From positions 310,001 through 374,000 of the forward strand of contig JAZKJV010009616.1 of assembly GCA_037367405.1 (NCBI GenBank): DNA of 64,000 nucleotides, read 5' to 3'. The notes under the pieces were generated by a model. That model was given only the letters and a program-made list of their open reading frames with translations. It did no database searches and was not told where the DNA came from. Below, one piece after another: positions 34,732 through 46,903 of the stretch. Position 1 is the first letter of the stretch; each line of letters starts with the position of its first letter. Both the position numbers and the translations under genes were made by a program. This DNA is from Ottelia alismoides (Eukaryota; Streptophyta; Magnoliopsida; Alismatales; Hydrocharitaceae).

Positions 34732-37700
34732 TGATGATTCAATGATTCATCTATTTTATATAAAGATCTTAGCAAAATTCCCATAATAATTCATCAAATA
34801 AACCCTTTAATTTCGTCTAATTAACACTAATAATAAGGTATAAAATTAGAGTTTATTATTGTGTAAAATGAAACTTGATTTCAATTAACTTGTGTTTATT
34901 ATTTTATGTACAAAAACTAACTATTTTACCTTAATTCTTTTTTATTCATATTATTTAAATCATTCACTAAACTTGACATAAAGAAAAAAACCCATAAAAA
35001 TCATAAAATCAAACGAAAATAAAAAGGACTGACTTTGTATATATTGTACATATTTTATCCTTGACATTTTTATTTCACTTTTTTCTAACTTATTAAAATC
35101 CATAAGAATTCGAATAATGCATAGAATCTGATTAAAAATACAAAAATACAAAACATAAAAATATGGGGATTAATTATCAAATTAAGAACTATACAAAAAT
35201 AATATTTTGTACAGATGACCTCTTTTGTTTTTGGATCCTTCATGAAATTGTAGATCTCATTGAAACCGACAATTTTTATGTTGAACACTTTTCATTTGAC
35301 CGTTCCGTCTATTATATTTCTAATTTCTTTTATTTTCTTACTTGGTCAACACATTGGTCAACCTCCCTTGCCATGTGGTCATCGCCCCTTCGCCCACCTC
35401 ATCTCCAGTCAAACCCATGACCTGGTCCACGACCCTTGTACTTTAATGCCCCGCTCCTGGTCGTTGGATCAGATATGATCCAACAGTTGAAGTCAATCCT
35501 CCTAACTCTTCTTCGCCCTCACGTGTGTCGCACGACCGCTGACGTGGCTTCATCTGGACCATCCACTCCTGCGCATCCAATAGCCACCAGGTCGTCATCT
35601 ACCTTGGATGCCCTATCCACTTCGTCATTACCACTCGAGGTAGCCCACTTAGACCATCTAATCTGTCTGTCCCACGACCCCTCTCCACATCAGAACCCTA
35701 CCAGTCGATGCCCCCTTCATTCCTCCTCCTCGATTAACCTGCATCCATCAATCCCCTTGCATGCGACCATTGAGGTAGCCATGTAAAACCATAGCTCCAC
35801 CACCTTTATCGCCTCTTGTAAAGCACCATCTCCCTTCACCTCCACAATTATCCACCAATTGAGGGAGAGAGGGCTGAGCTCCGGGAGCTTTGTCGTGATA
35901 GGTTCATGCTTCCTTGTTGAGCCAAAAAGGGCTACTTCTCCTGGTGTGATCCATTGTGCACTATCGTACCACATCCACACTCTCCAGCAATTGTAGAGCT
36001 CTGCGGATGCCCTTGACGAGTGACGACCTTCGAAGTCTCCTTTAGGCTCCAGCCTATGTCTCCACATCACCTCCAACCTCACCGCACTCCGTCTCTCAGC
36101 CCAGGTAGTCCCGATCCTTATCCCTTTTCAATTTCTCCAATTTACCATGTCACCTCACTGCACGTCCAGGCTTCCTAGACATCCCCACAATCTCCACCTC
36201 GCACCTACGATCCTCTCCCACACATCCACAACCACCTTCCCTTTCTCCATGACCTCCCTCTATCGTGCTCCTCCTCCAGGTCTTGCTTAGACATGGAGCT
36301 CTAGGCATTCATCTCTCCTCACCAGCTACAAGCCTCCAATCTCCTCCATTTCGCTTCGCCTTCGATTTCTAACCATGCAGGTGCGCGTAGACGCCATTGA
36401 TTGGATGACGCACCAGAGCTTCGATCTCCTCCTTCGCCTCTGAAGTGCACACATCGGTGCACCGATCTGACCACTTCAGCAACCCCACACTGACACTAGG
36501 ACCTTCGCCTCGAACTACCTGAGCTCTCAGGTCCATCAGTCAACCTTTAGGACACATGAGGAGATAGGGAAGCCTCGTCGGAGCCTCGCCTCTCCGCCAC
36601 CACTCGTGGAGGAGAATGAAAAGCATGCACTATTGGATTCTGATCCAACGATGCATGTGTGCAAACATCCTCGACCGTTAGATCAGCTCCTTGGAGGTCC
36701 CGTAGTTGTCCATCTCCGTGCCTTGTCTGGACCATCATATCACATCGGATCTGATGGCCTAGATCCCAACCTAAGCCTTCACCCATGCCTCTAGGCTCGT
36801 GTCGCTCGAGGCTCCTCCAGATCCTCCCTACTCCGCCATGTGTCCGCCCACCACAAAACCTCGCTTCGTGCCTAGCCCCTGCGAATAGGAGGCACATTGG
36901 TTGGGAGATTTTGTAGCATGACCCCTTCACTTCCGCAATTTGCACTCAGGTCCTCCTCACGCGTCTAGGAATATTTACGCCTAAGCTCCACCGATTTATC
37001 CAAATTATAAAAATACCCTTGTGCACTTGGGAAGCTACATAGAATCCCCTCTGGGTTATCATATTTATATATAAGCCCTTGGCTTTACTTTTTAAAGAGT
37101 TTTTTATTATGTTTTTACCGCATTTAAGCTCATATCTTGTCTCTTTAATAACTTAAGTTCCTGAACTCTAATTTTTATGAATTTATCTCATTTAGAAGCT
37201 CTTATTATTCCCTTTATACTTGTACATGATTCAACTTTTGAGATAGAATTAAATGCATAATTTTCAGTGAATGCTTCTTATTTATTATTGACATAATAAT
37301 TTGTATGATTAATTGTTCTATTATTACCTCAATTATTGTTGATCAAAGCATGGACCTTGTCATCCATTTTTTATGCATCTCTTTTTATTATTACATTTAA
37401 TTTGCATCTATTTTGCATTACAAATTCATAAAAATTGTGCATTCCTTTATTGTGCATTCACCAATTTAGATAGAATAGGCTTGAACTTGAATGAATTTGA
37501 TTAGTTAATTCGTTTGCCACATAGTTAGGATCATTTTCTTGTGTCGGCCATAGGGCTTGTCCAGGTTAAATAAACAACATATAACCGCAGCTTTTCACAG
37601 AGATACATTTAAGCAATTGTATTTTGATTGAATAGTTGGCCCACTACAACAACATAAAATTAATTTAGGCAAATAATCGTTTCTCATTCTACCAACTTAT
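34732..37700 (+). mobile_element. Decayed large LTR (+ strand)
   Basis: Starts TGATGATTCAATGATTCATC, like the LTR start at 3150. At about 35217-35300 a 'ttcatgaaattgtagatctc' stretch matches about 4048-4070 of the 5' LTR. A C-rich core (35340-36960) and AT-rich tail follow, with a near-terminal 'gggcttgtccaggttaaata' phrase at about 37550. The end near 37700 is approximate. Frames such as 35717-36082 and 36547-36945 are in the LTR core and have no domain. Confidence 0.6.
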
Positions 37701-38562
37701 TGCTTCGCACTTGCTTTAGCTTTAACAGGAAAGTAACCCTACTTATATTTTGAAAGACTATTGAGTTTTCATCTATAAAATTCAAAAAACATCCCATAAT
37801 CTTGCATTGAGCATATTTAATGCATTTTAAATTCGAAAATCCCAAAAAATATGTCATGGATTCCATTTTTAGTTATTTATTAGGAAAAGATAAAATAAAA
37901 ATTCAGGTCATAATTCATATAGAAACCTATTTTATAAAATGCCCAAGTTTGTGTTTTAAATCATTTCAAAACTTTTCTTTTATTTATTTTAATTTACTTT
38001 GTAAATCTAAATCTCTAAACACTATAAAATAAAAAAAACAAAAAATACTCATTTCCCTATTTATCATATTTTACCACCTTTTATTCTAAATCCATTGTCT
38101 TTATCACCTATAGTTTATTAAGTATCACATTTATTTTCTTTTTTTCAACTTAAAACCAATTAAACATTTACGAATTACCACACACCCACACTACTATACA
38201 TTTCACATTGATTGCATTGGCATCGTTGCATTTAATTTCACATTGCATCAAGTACCATAGATTATATTCCACGTTAAAATTGGATTCAGTAAATGGACCA
38301 TGTTAGACCTAATTGCACTACACAATCATTGCACATCACTTGCAATTGTATATACTAAATTCGAATCGAGTCAACACTTAAAACTTCATTGCTTCCTTGA
38401 ACTTGACCTTGAGACTTGCGCAAGTAAAATAAATATACACCACAAACTTAATGCATAAAGTTTGTGACTTTTGAATGATTGCTTGATATCCAAACTTGCT
38501 AACATTCGACATAATTAACACATGATTAAAAGATATTATCATGCACTGAGAGACAACACTCA
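37701..38562 (+). mobile_element. Second LTR 3'-end fragment
   Basis: A second copy of the near-terminal landmark, 'gagacttgcgcaagtaaaat' at about 38411, implies another LTR end separate from the one before. It ends about 38562 in CACTCA. It is heavily decayed, without coding. Confidence 0.4.
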
Positions 38563-38707
38563 TGTTGGGAGCACACAGTGGCTTTACTGGGGCATCACGA
38601 CAAGGGGTTCACTGAAACCTTGTTGTGGATCTAGTATCGGGGAGAAAGGATCATATTGAAAGAATGTACCATGAATCACATTGAAAGACTGTACCATGAC
38701 CTTAACA

Positions 38708-38948
38708 AGGATCTGATACCATGTTGCAAACAAATAGGCAAAACATAAAAAAGAAGAAAGGGGTTTACGTGGAAAACCCTATGGAGAGGGAAAAAACTAC
38801 AAGGACACTCACAAAACTCATCTCCCTCACCAAAGATTAGGAGACTTTTTACTATTATGTTTTTAATAGGGGGATAGGCAAAAAAATACAATGAAGAATG
38901 AGTAAATCCACGGACCCATTTACCCATATGAAACTAAACAAGTCAACA
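38708..38948 (-). mobile_element. Small Copia-type LTR with tRNA-Met primer site
   Basis: On the minus strand an LTR of about 227 bp (38948 to 38722) begins TGTTGACTTG and ends TTTGCAACA. It is followed by TGGTATCAGATCC (38721 to about 38708), the common plant tRNA-iMet primer site. The expected interior to the left is missing after about 150 bp, so only a 5' remnant survives. Confidence 0.65.
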
Positions 38949-40815
38949 TGTTGAGTGTAGATCAAGGAGATGATGATGAGTCATGTGAAATGATTTTCTA
39001 GGAGTTTTCTCATGAACCTAACAACACTAAACTTGTTTGCTGAGTTGTTTGGGCAATGTGTAGGGCTAATTAGTTGTGGGGGGGGGGGGGGGGGGTCTCC
39101 TCTTTTTTGTCGATCGAACTACTCTCCTACATTCTACTCGTCTAGCCCTCTTCACGATCTTGTACAATCAATGCCACATATACCATACCACCAACTCTAT
39201 GATCGAAGAATTCAAGAAAGAGGCGACGATTTGACACTAGATAGCTGGAGGTGTGCAAAGAGCAGCAGTGAGAAGCGAAAAAACCATTAAAAAACAACGA
39301 TTTATATGACCACTGAAATATCCCTTGGTTCTGGTAAATAGATCACATTGATAACTACCTGGGAACATGCCGATGGGATGAACTAAAAACTAAACTAACA
39401 CGAGTTAGTATGTACATTCCTATTTGTTGTTGGTCATGTAAAAAAAGTTGAGTGTTTCAAAAATATTTTCAACATTTCAAATAAAATTTTCTTTTCATAT
39501 CCATGTAGTTCTCCAAATTATTCTTCCACTTAAAGACCTAATTTAGATATCAAACACTGGTACACATTGCAAAATCTCTACTAGCCATCGTTTCTTTTCA
39601 TACTTTGAGGCTTGATGAGACTCCAAAAAATAAAATTCTATTAACTTTATATGATCTTACTGACATAATATTTCCATAGATTATCAATTTACGTGACAAA
39701 ATTTACATTAAAGCATCAATATTAGTGAGCTTTGAGTCTGGATAATTCAACTAGAAGCAATGCTTCTCTAAAATACCATGCAATGGCATGTTTAGATGCC
39801 CTCTTCATTTATACTCCAATAAGATGGAAATGGTCTTCATTATATATACATTGGTTCTTACAATGCCAATGGAGATAGTTTCACTATTACACAATGCTAC
39901 ATATATCTGGTATATAGTAGCTACACATATTGATTTGTTCAGAACACATTATTGTAAAATATATCCATTTCCTAGATGACATAATTTAGTGGTAGTCAAA
40001 CCCTATATTAATCTTATAAGAATCTATTCAACTATAATCACTCCTGATCGAGGAGGAAAATGGAGCGGACATTAAAAGTATGGCATAAACAATTTGTGCG
40101 CTTGTCATGCATGCCGCTATGTTCTTTCAAAAGACAAAAAGGAATCACTACTAAATAGTTTGTTGAGAAGAAAAGCAGTTCCATCATAATATACTAAAGT
40201 GGAATCGGAACATGGCTTGTAGATCAGTCTCGCATTGATGAAATACAACATTAAAAGGTCCTTCTTGACAAAATGGCGATAGCAATATAAGAAAATTCAA
40301 TAAGAAAAATGCATGGTAAATGCGAATGCATGCCCATATGCAGTCTCACGCGTAACTAATGTTATGGTGCATGAATCTACTTTTTATAATTAATTGACTT
40401 CTCATTTAGTGAGCTTGAGTTGTAGCTTTGCATATGGAGGACGAAATCCACTATCTACATATATAGAAATCTAACTATCTTGAAATACGATTCACCTAGG
40501 ATAGGTAATCCCCTATAATGTTATGTTCTAAATTTATTTTGTCCTACTTTGAGATAACTAACTAATTAATTTGGATAAAAAATACAAAGAATATACATCC
40601 ACACAATTTACAACTATCCAAAACTCAGTATGTGGTATGTATAGTCAGAGATGTAGGGGGGAAAGGGGCGCAGTCCCTCCCCTCCCCCAAGCTTTCTTGA
40701 ATTTCTGACGTATAAGGTAATATGTTATTATCCAAAAGGAAAAAGAGGGAAGTTTCAATCTTGTTTGTTATATTAGGTAACATGTTATTATCCAAAAGGA
40801 AAAACGGTCCATCGC
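38949..40815. other. AT-rich DNA without recognisable genes
   Basis: Contains an uninterrupted run of 18 G (39078-39095) and an imperfect duplicate of about 40 bp (about 40710-40740 and 40772-40800, sharing 'gttattatccaaaaggaaaa'). No supported coding. Confidence 0.5.
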
Positions 40816-40821
40816 TATATA

Positions 40822-40872
<51 letters not shown>
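40816..40872. repeat. TA dinucleotide tract 1
   Basis: About 57 bp of TA repeat with one interruption, directly left of the 1.06 kb inverted-repeat element. Confidence 0.9.
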
Positions 40873-40875
<3 letters not shown>

Positions 40876-41928
40876 ACCCCTTCAAATGAGGTGGGGTCTC
40901 ATAGTGATTATAGAGAGCCATCAATAACTACGGTTGGATTAAGATCGGAAGGTCCGGATCAATACCACTATCGTTATATGAAATGGTTTTGACGAAATAA
41001 CATTTCTATATATAGAGAAAACAAACGTGCGATTTTAATGGGACAGTAGAGAAAAAGCCGGAAGTACAAATTAGGCAAAACTACTTTCTTAATAATAGAC
41101 GCCAGGACTGCTAATGTATATAACAACTTTCAAAATAGTTCAAAAATATTACTTTTTTGATGTAGTTTATTGAATAATACTTTAACAAGTTGCTATTGTA
41201 TGAGCTTTTTTTGAAATAAAACCATTATAATTACAAACTTTTGTTAACATTTTGAATTTTAAAAAGGCGTCAGTGAGGGAAAAGGGCGTATCTACAAAAT
41301 AGGGATAACTAATTGATATTTTAGAGATTGTTATTTGAATAACACTTTAACAAATTGATATTTTACGATACTTTTTTGAAATGAAGCAACTAAATTTAAA
41401 GTTGTTTGAATAACACTTTAACAAATTGATTATTTTTTTAATAAAGTTGTTTGAATTTTACAAATGTATGACGATATTTTGAAATACCTTATATTATATT
41501 ACAAAAATTTCTTGCATTGTAAAATACAATTCTTATTACATGTTCCGACTTTACATATATAAATTTCAAATCCATCTTAATATAGAAAGCATTGATTAAC
41601 TAATTAAGATAATGTATCGACGACTTATTATGATAATGATAAAAACATGGAAAGTAATAAATTACTTCCGTAAAGGGAGCTCTCATTCTGCTCTTGCATT
41701 TCCGCCAAAAAAATGAGAGACGGATGTGGCATTTCCAAATCGAACATAATAGTCGGAATCGTAGTTAATATATGTTAAGATTTTCCATAAAAAGAGGAGG
41801 GAGGGCGGTTTTGATGGTGGTTTTCTATTGGAAAACCGGATTTAATCATGACCATCAATTCAAATCAAACGGCTGTAAATTGTGGCTCACTATAATCTCT
41901 TTGAGACCCCGTCTCATTTGAAGTTTCT

Positions 41929-41930
<2 letters not shown>
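40873..41930. mobile_element. Non-autonomous MULE-like element in a TA tract
   Basis: 1058 bp bounded by inverted termini: left GGGACCCCTTCAAATGAG, right (reverse complement) GGAGAAACTTCAAATGAG, with similarity running on for about 50 bp through GGGGTCTCA and GATTATAG. TA repeats lie on both sides, so the target duplication cannot be delimited. The interior is AT-rich with several 'aacactttaacaaattgat' repeats and no coding. The TTCAAATGAGAC-like terminus resembles the neighbouring MULE's TTCATATGAGAC, suggesting it is mobilised by that transposase type. Confidence 0.7.

Positions 41931-41964
<34 letters not shown>
41931..41964. repeat. TA dinucleotide tract 2
   Basis: 34 bp of pure TA separating the 1.06 kb element from the MULE. 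Confidence 0.95.
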
Positions 41965-41966
<2 letters not shown>

Positions 41967-42019
41967 ATATCTTTCATATGAGACTTGGTCCTTCCATTCA
42001 ATTAGAAGGCCAAGCATCC
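41965..42019. repeat. MULE terminal inverted repeat, left
   Basis: GGATATCTTTCATATGAGAC and onward to GCATCC; 51 of 55 bases match the right end in reverse complement. Transposase binds such termini in this superfamily. Confidence 0.9.
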
Positions 42020-42248
42020 CAATTGTTGGATCAGATTTAGAATGTTATCAACGGCTTATAACAAAACCACCTTCCATAACCAAAACCGCTATTCTAATTA
42101 GGGTCGTCCCATTCATATTTGGAAAGATGAATTGTGATGGCAACTGTATCCGCAAATCATGCGATATTAAAGGCAGTACTTTTAAGAATACGCGTCATTT
42201 ACCCTGTGCACGTTTTCTAGTTCATAATTCCAGGATTTCTCTGAAGAA

Positions 42249-45200
42249 ATGGTTGAAACGGACGGCATGTTTGAAGATCGGTTCTTCCATAATACTTCTG
42301 ATGAAATCGATGAATCAGAGGTAGTTTATATATTAAATATGTATTCTTATGTATTTTGATTTTAAAATTATCATTTTTGTATTTTCTTTCAGATTGGTAG
42401 GTGTCAAATGATGCGAGAACAGGAGGAATTTGAAGCTATGATCGATGCCGATGAATCAGAGGTATTTTATTTATTAAATATGCCTTCTCTATGTATTTTG
42501 ATTTGAAAATTATAATTTTTGCATTTTTCTTTCAGAATGGTAGGTGTCAAATGTCGAGAGAACAGGAGGAATTCGAAGCTATGATCGATGCAGGTTCTTT
42601 ACTTGTGTTTGTTTACAAAATACAAACATTTGTATTTATTATACAAATATATTGATTACTATACAAAAAATAAAAAAATCATACTAAAAGTATTTATATT
42701 ATACTGAATTCAGAAGGTTCAAAAATACGAAAATATGTTGTATATGTATTTGATTATAGGTAATACAAATGTTTTGAGTAAACTACAAATATTAAAACAA
42801 TGATACAAAAAAATGTTTGTATTATACTTTATTATTAAAATACAAATTTCCTAAAATATTTGTTGAAGTAACTGTGTTTTCTGAAATACAAAAGATATCA
42901 CAGAAAATACTAAAGATATTTATATTATACTGATTTTCACGTATACTTTTTATTTTAGCTAACAAAATACAAATAAAATTTGATTCTGATATATAAAAGT
43001 TAGAGTATGATAGATTGCAAGTGTTGTTGGAATAAAGTATTTTTGATATTTTTGTTTCATTATCACAATTTAAAATAATGTATTTATTATATTTCAGATT
43101 TCCAAGAAAGCACCTCAAATTCTATTCCTGAAGAACAGTGCGATACTTTAGATGTTCCAGAAGTAGGTATGGCATTTGGTTCAATAGAAGATGCATATAA
43201 TTTTTATGAATTGTATGCAACTAGGACTGGATTCAATGTTAGAAAGGCTGGTACTCGTCATGGCATAGATCATTGTTCAAAGAAGAAGGTTGTTGTTTTT
43301 AAGAGATTTTTATGTTGGAAAGAAGGTCACACAAGAGCTAATGGAAAAAGAAAATCAAAGTTTCCAGATTACAACGATGATAGTGAAGGGGATATATTCG
43401 ATCTGGAAGAGAAACAGGTTGGACGGGTTCGAACTGGTTGCAATGCATTGATGGAAATCAGTCTACGTAAAATAGAGTTGGATTGGGTTGTGGTCAGGTT
43501 CATAGATTCACACAATCATGAGTTGGTATCGCCAAACAAACAGAGGTATCTCAGGGCAAACAGAAGGTTTACGAAAGCAACAAGATTGCTTGTTAAGTCT
43601 ATGTCAGATGTTAATATATCTACTTCAAAACAATCCACATTTATTGACAATGGTCGTTTAACCAATAGTCATGCAGGTGGAATAGTCAGGGATATTTATA
43701 ATCTTTATAGAAATCAAAAGAAAAGCAAGCATGGGTTGGATGCTCAGATGCTTTTAGATCATTTTTCAGAATGTCAGAAGATGACTCCAGATTTTTTCTT
43801 CACATATAAGCTGGACGAGGAAAAATGCTTGACTCATGTTTTATGGATTGATTCTGTTTCAAGGCATGATTACTCCATTTTTGGAGATACAATATCATTT
43901 GATACCACATACAGAACAAACGAGTATAAATTAATTTTTGGATCATTCTGTGGTATTAATCACCATGGCAAGACTATTTTTTTTGGAAGTGCTTTCATGA
44001 ACAGGGAAACCACTGATTCCTTTGTGTGGTTGTTTGATAGTTTTGTCCAAGCTATGGGCAAGCATCCAATTTCCATTATTACAGATGAAGATCCGGCAAT
44101 TTGTGCTGCAATTGCTATATCTCTTCCAAGTACAGTCCACAAATTCTGTACATGGCATATCATGACCAAATTGAAGTCGAAGTTGGGACGCATGAAAGAT
44201 ATTGATAAAGCTCTAAAGTCTATTAGCAAACTTGTATGGGACGGGAAAAGTGTGCTATATTTTGAAAGTAGTTGGATTTCACTACTTGAGCAATTTGGTC
44301 TACAAGAAAACAAATGGCTCTCTGAGAAGTTTGCAATAAGGCATAAGTGGATTGATATCTATTTGAAAGAGACATTCTTTGCTGGAATGAGGAGCACACA
44401 ACGAAGTGAAAGCATGAACTATTTCCTTCAATGCCATGTTACCAAACAAAATTCATTATTGGAGTTTATTTCATGGTTTCACATAGCACTTCAAAGGATT
44501 AGAGAGAAGGAGAATGACATGGATAACGATAATGTTAATCGGAGACCGAAGTTGAGGACAACCTGGGCGCTAGAGAAGCAAATGTCAATGTTATATACTA
44601 AAAGGATTTTTTACATATTTCAGAAAGAATTAAATGATAGTTTGATGCTGAATGCAATCATCTCTGGTGCACATGATGAGATAATTGAATATTCTGTCTC
44701 TGAGGTTGGTGAAGCTGAGAATAGTTTTGAAGTACTACTTTCAAACAACAATTCAAAACTATCATGCATTTGTAAGAAGATGGAATTTCAAGGCATTCCA
44801 TGCAAGCATATTTTAGCTGTTTTGAAGGCACGAAATTGCCAGCAATTGCCTGAAGAATTTATAATGAAACGGTGGACTAGAAATATGAAGATTTCTGGCA
44901 ATTATCCAGTTTATGGCAGAAGTGTTCAGCAGGATAGAGCAGCTACTTTGAACAGAATTTGCTCTGGTTTTATTGCTAGATCAGTGGACTGTGATCCTAT
45001 ATTTTCATTTGCAAAAAAAGAGTTAGAAAGGATTGATAGAGAAATTATTAAACTACAAGTTTCATATCAAGATAAACCTTCTGAGGATAGAACTGTTCAG
45101 GAATCCAGACCCAATGTTGGGGATGATGTTGTTAGAGATCCAAAAAAAGCAAGAACAAAAGGTAGTGGTCGAGGAGGTAGACCTAAAGGTGTTTCTAATA

Positions 45201-45441
45201 GAATTATCAGTGTCAATGAATCAAAAAGGAATAGGGGTAGGCAATGCAAATCTTGCAAGAAGTTCAACGTAGGTCATGATTCAAGGAATTGTCCAAACAA
45301 TAAACACAATTCTAGCTCAGATAGGTATTTATCTTTTAAGTTATGTTTATACTATGTTATATGAGTTGTACATTGTTGGTGATATTTTGCTATGTTTGCA
45401 GTGATGATGTTTCAAATAATCCCAATCCAGATTCGTCATAG
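42249..45441 (+). CDS. FAR1-type MULE transposase (five exons, 821 aa)
   Basis: Exons 42249-42320, 42393-42461, 42536-42593, 43098-45324 and 45402-45441, all with GT-AG introns, join in frame to 2466 bases. Start chosen at the ATG opening MVETDGMFED, the first in frame with the downstream exons. Exons 2 and 3 are near duplicates (GRCQM-REQEEFEAMIDA). Residues about 93-205: FAR1 DNA-binding domain (FGSIEDAYNFYELYATRTGF). About 310-410: MULE transposase core with candidate catalytic Asp in TISFDTTYR and IITDEDPAI and the His-containing FCTWHIM. About 640-665: SWIM zinc finger, CIC...CKH. About 785-800: CCHC knuckle CKSCKKFNVGHDSRNC, after a Gly/Arg/Lys linker. No stop or frameshift seen. It would cut and rejoin the element at its inverted ends in the nucleus. 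FAR1/FHY3 regulators are domesticated relatives, but here the flanking termini argue for a live transposon gene. Confidence 0.92.
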
Positions 45442-46903
45442 GATTTTAAAAGTTTTTGCAGTGATGATCTCTTCATTATCGAAGTAAATTAGTTTAAACA
45501 TTTTCTGTTAATTATTGTTCATTCTTACTGTTCATTATTTTTCAGATAGGTATTATCTTTTAAGTTATGTTTATACTATGTTATATGAGTTGTACATTGT
45601 TGATGATATTTTGCTATGTTTGCAGTGATGATGTTTCAAATAATCCCAATCCAGAATCGTCATAGGATTTTAAAAGGTTTTGCAGTGATGATCTCTTCAT
45701 TATCCAAGTAAATTAGATTAAACAATTTACTGTTCATTATTGTTCATTTTTACTGTTCATTATTGTTCATTTTTATTTTTTATGGTAAAAAATTGTTGTT
45801 TTTTTCACTCAGGTTTTCAATCAGGATATATATGCTGCTGATGAGTGTATCTATGCTGCTGTTGAGTATTATTTTATCAGAAAAATATCAGCTGAAGAAT
45901 TTGAAGTTTTTGGAGATCAATTATCATGCAGATGTTTGCTCACATTAAAGAACACAATATTCTTAGATTGATTGTATTGGAGTCCATTTTAGTAGAAAAT
46001 TTTTGTTCCTTAAACTGATTGTTTTGGAGTCCATTTTAGTAGAAAATTTTTGTTCCTTTTTCTATGTAAACGATCACATTTATAATGCAGTTCTTTTGGT
46101 CCCTACGATGTTAGTATATAAATGCTATGTTAAACTGTTTGGTCATTCGGATGATTATTTTTATTGTGTCCTTTATGTGTCATTTAGATGAATTGTTTGA
46201 TTGTGTTCAAAGAAAGCACTCATATCTTTGTGATATTGTGTTATAAGGTAACACTCATGTTTATGTGATATTTTCTTCCCAAACAATACTCATGTAAGTA
46301 TGACAGATTTCTTGAAGAACATATAGTCAGTTAACATTTACTTTAAAACAGTCAGAATTTTAAACATCTGGAAATTGTTCTAATGTGTGAGCAAGTACGG
46401 ATTGCCAGAACTTTAATATTCAATTTGATAAATGCAAACAATAATCCATACATCCATATTCGATAAAATTTAGACTCAAATGTGACACTCATCATTTACC
46501 ATATCCGTTGGAAGATAGGTTACCTATTTTATTGATAAAGCATCATCCTGTAGATCTCAATATCACATATCATTTGGACAACATATAATAAGCTAACATT
46601 GACATTAAAACATTCACAATTTGAATCATATTTAAATTGCTTATCTTCGGGAGCAGTAAAGCATTATCATGCTTAAAACTTCAATATGATAGGTGCAAAT
46701 TATAATGTAGTCATCTTTTTGTAAAAATAACATTACTATCCATACATATGTAGTAGCATAACATTGCGATAAACATAATCCTAATATCATATACCATTTG
46801 CAAAACAAACATGATATCAACCACTATCCATACAACCCAAAAAGTTAATAACTTCTACTGCAGTTTTAGTTGTTTCTAACAGAACATGTTATATCATTAC
46901 ATA
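45442..46903. other. MULE intergenic region with tandem duplications
   Basis: The last intron and exon of the transposase gene are copied at about 45546-45700 (same 'tttgcagtgatgatgtttca' junction), giving a second possible last exon that also ends at SS-stop. A further head-to-tail duplicate of about 50 bp lies at about 45970-46065. The rest is AT-rich 3' sequence for both convergent genes; no other coding. Confidence 0.6.

Noticed and set aside
43943..44313. Minus-strand ORFs inside the transposase
   Set aside because: Shadows of the strongly supported + strand MULE transposase exon.
43169..45324. Transposase as a host FAR1/FHY3 regulatory gene
   Set aside because: Flanking 55 bp inverted repeats and a linked ULP1 gene place it in a transposon, although FAR1-family host genes share the same domains.
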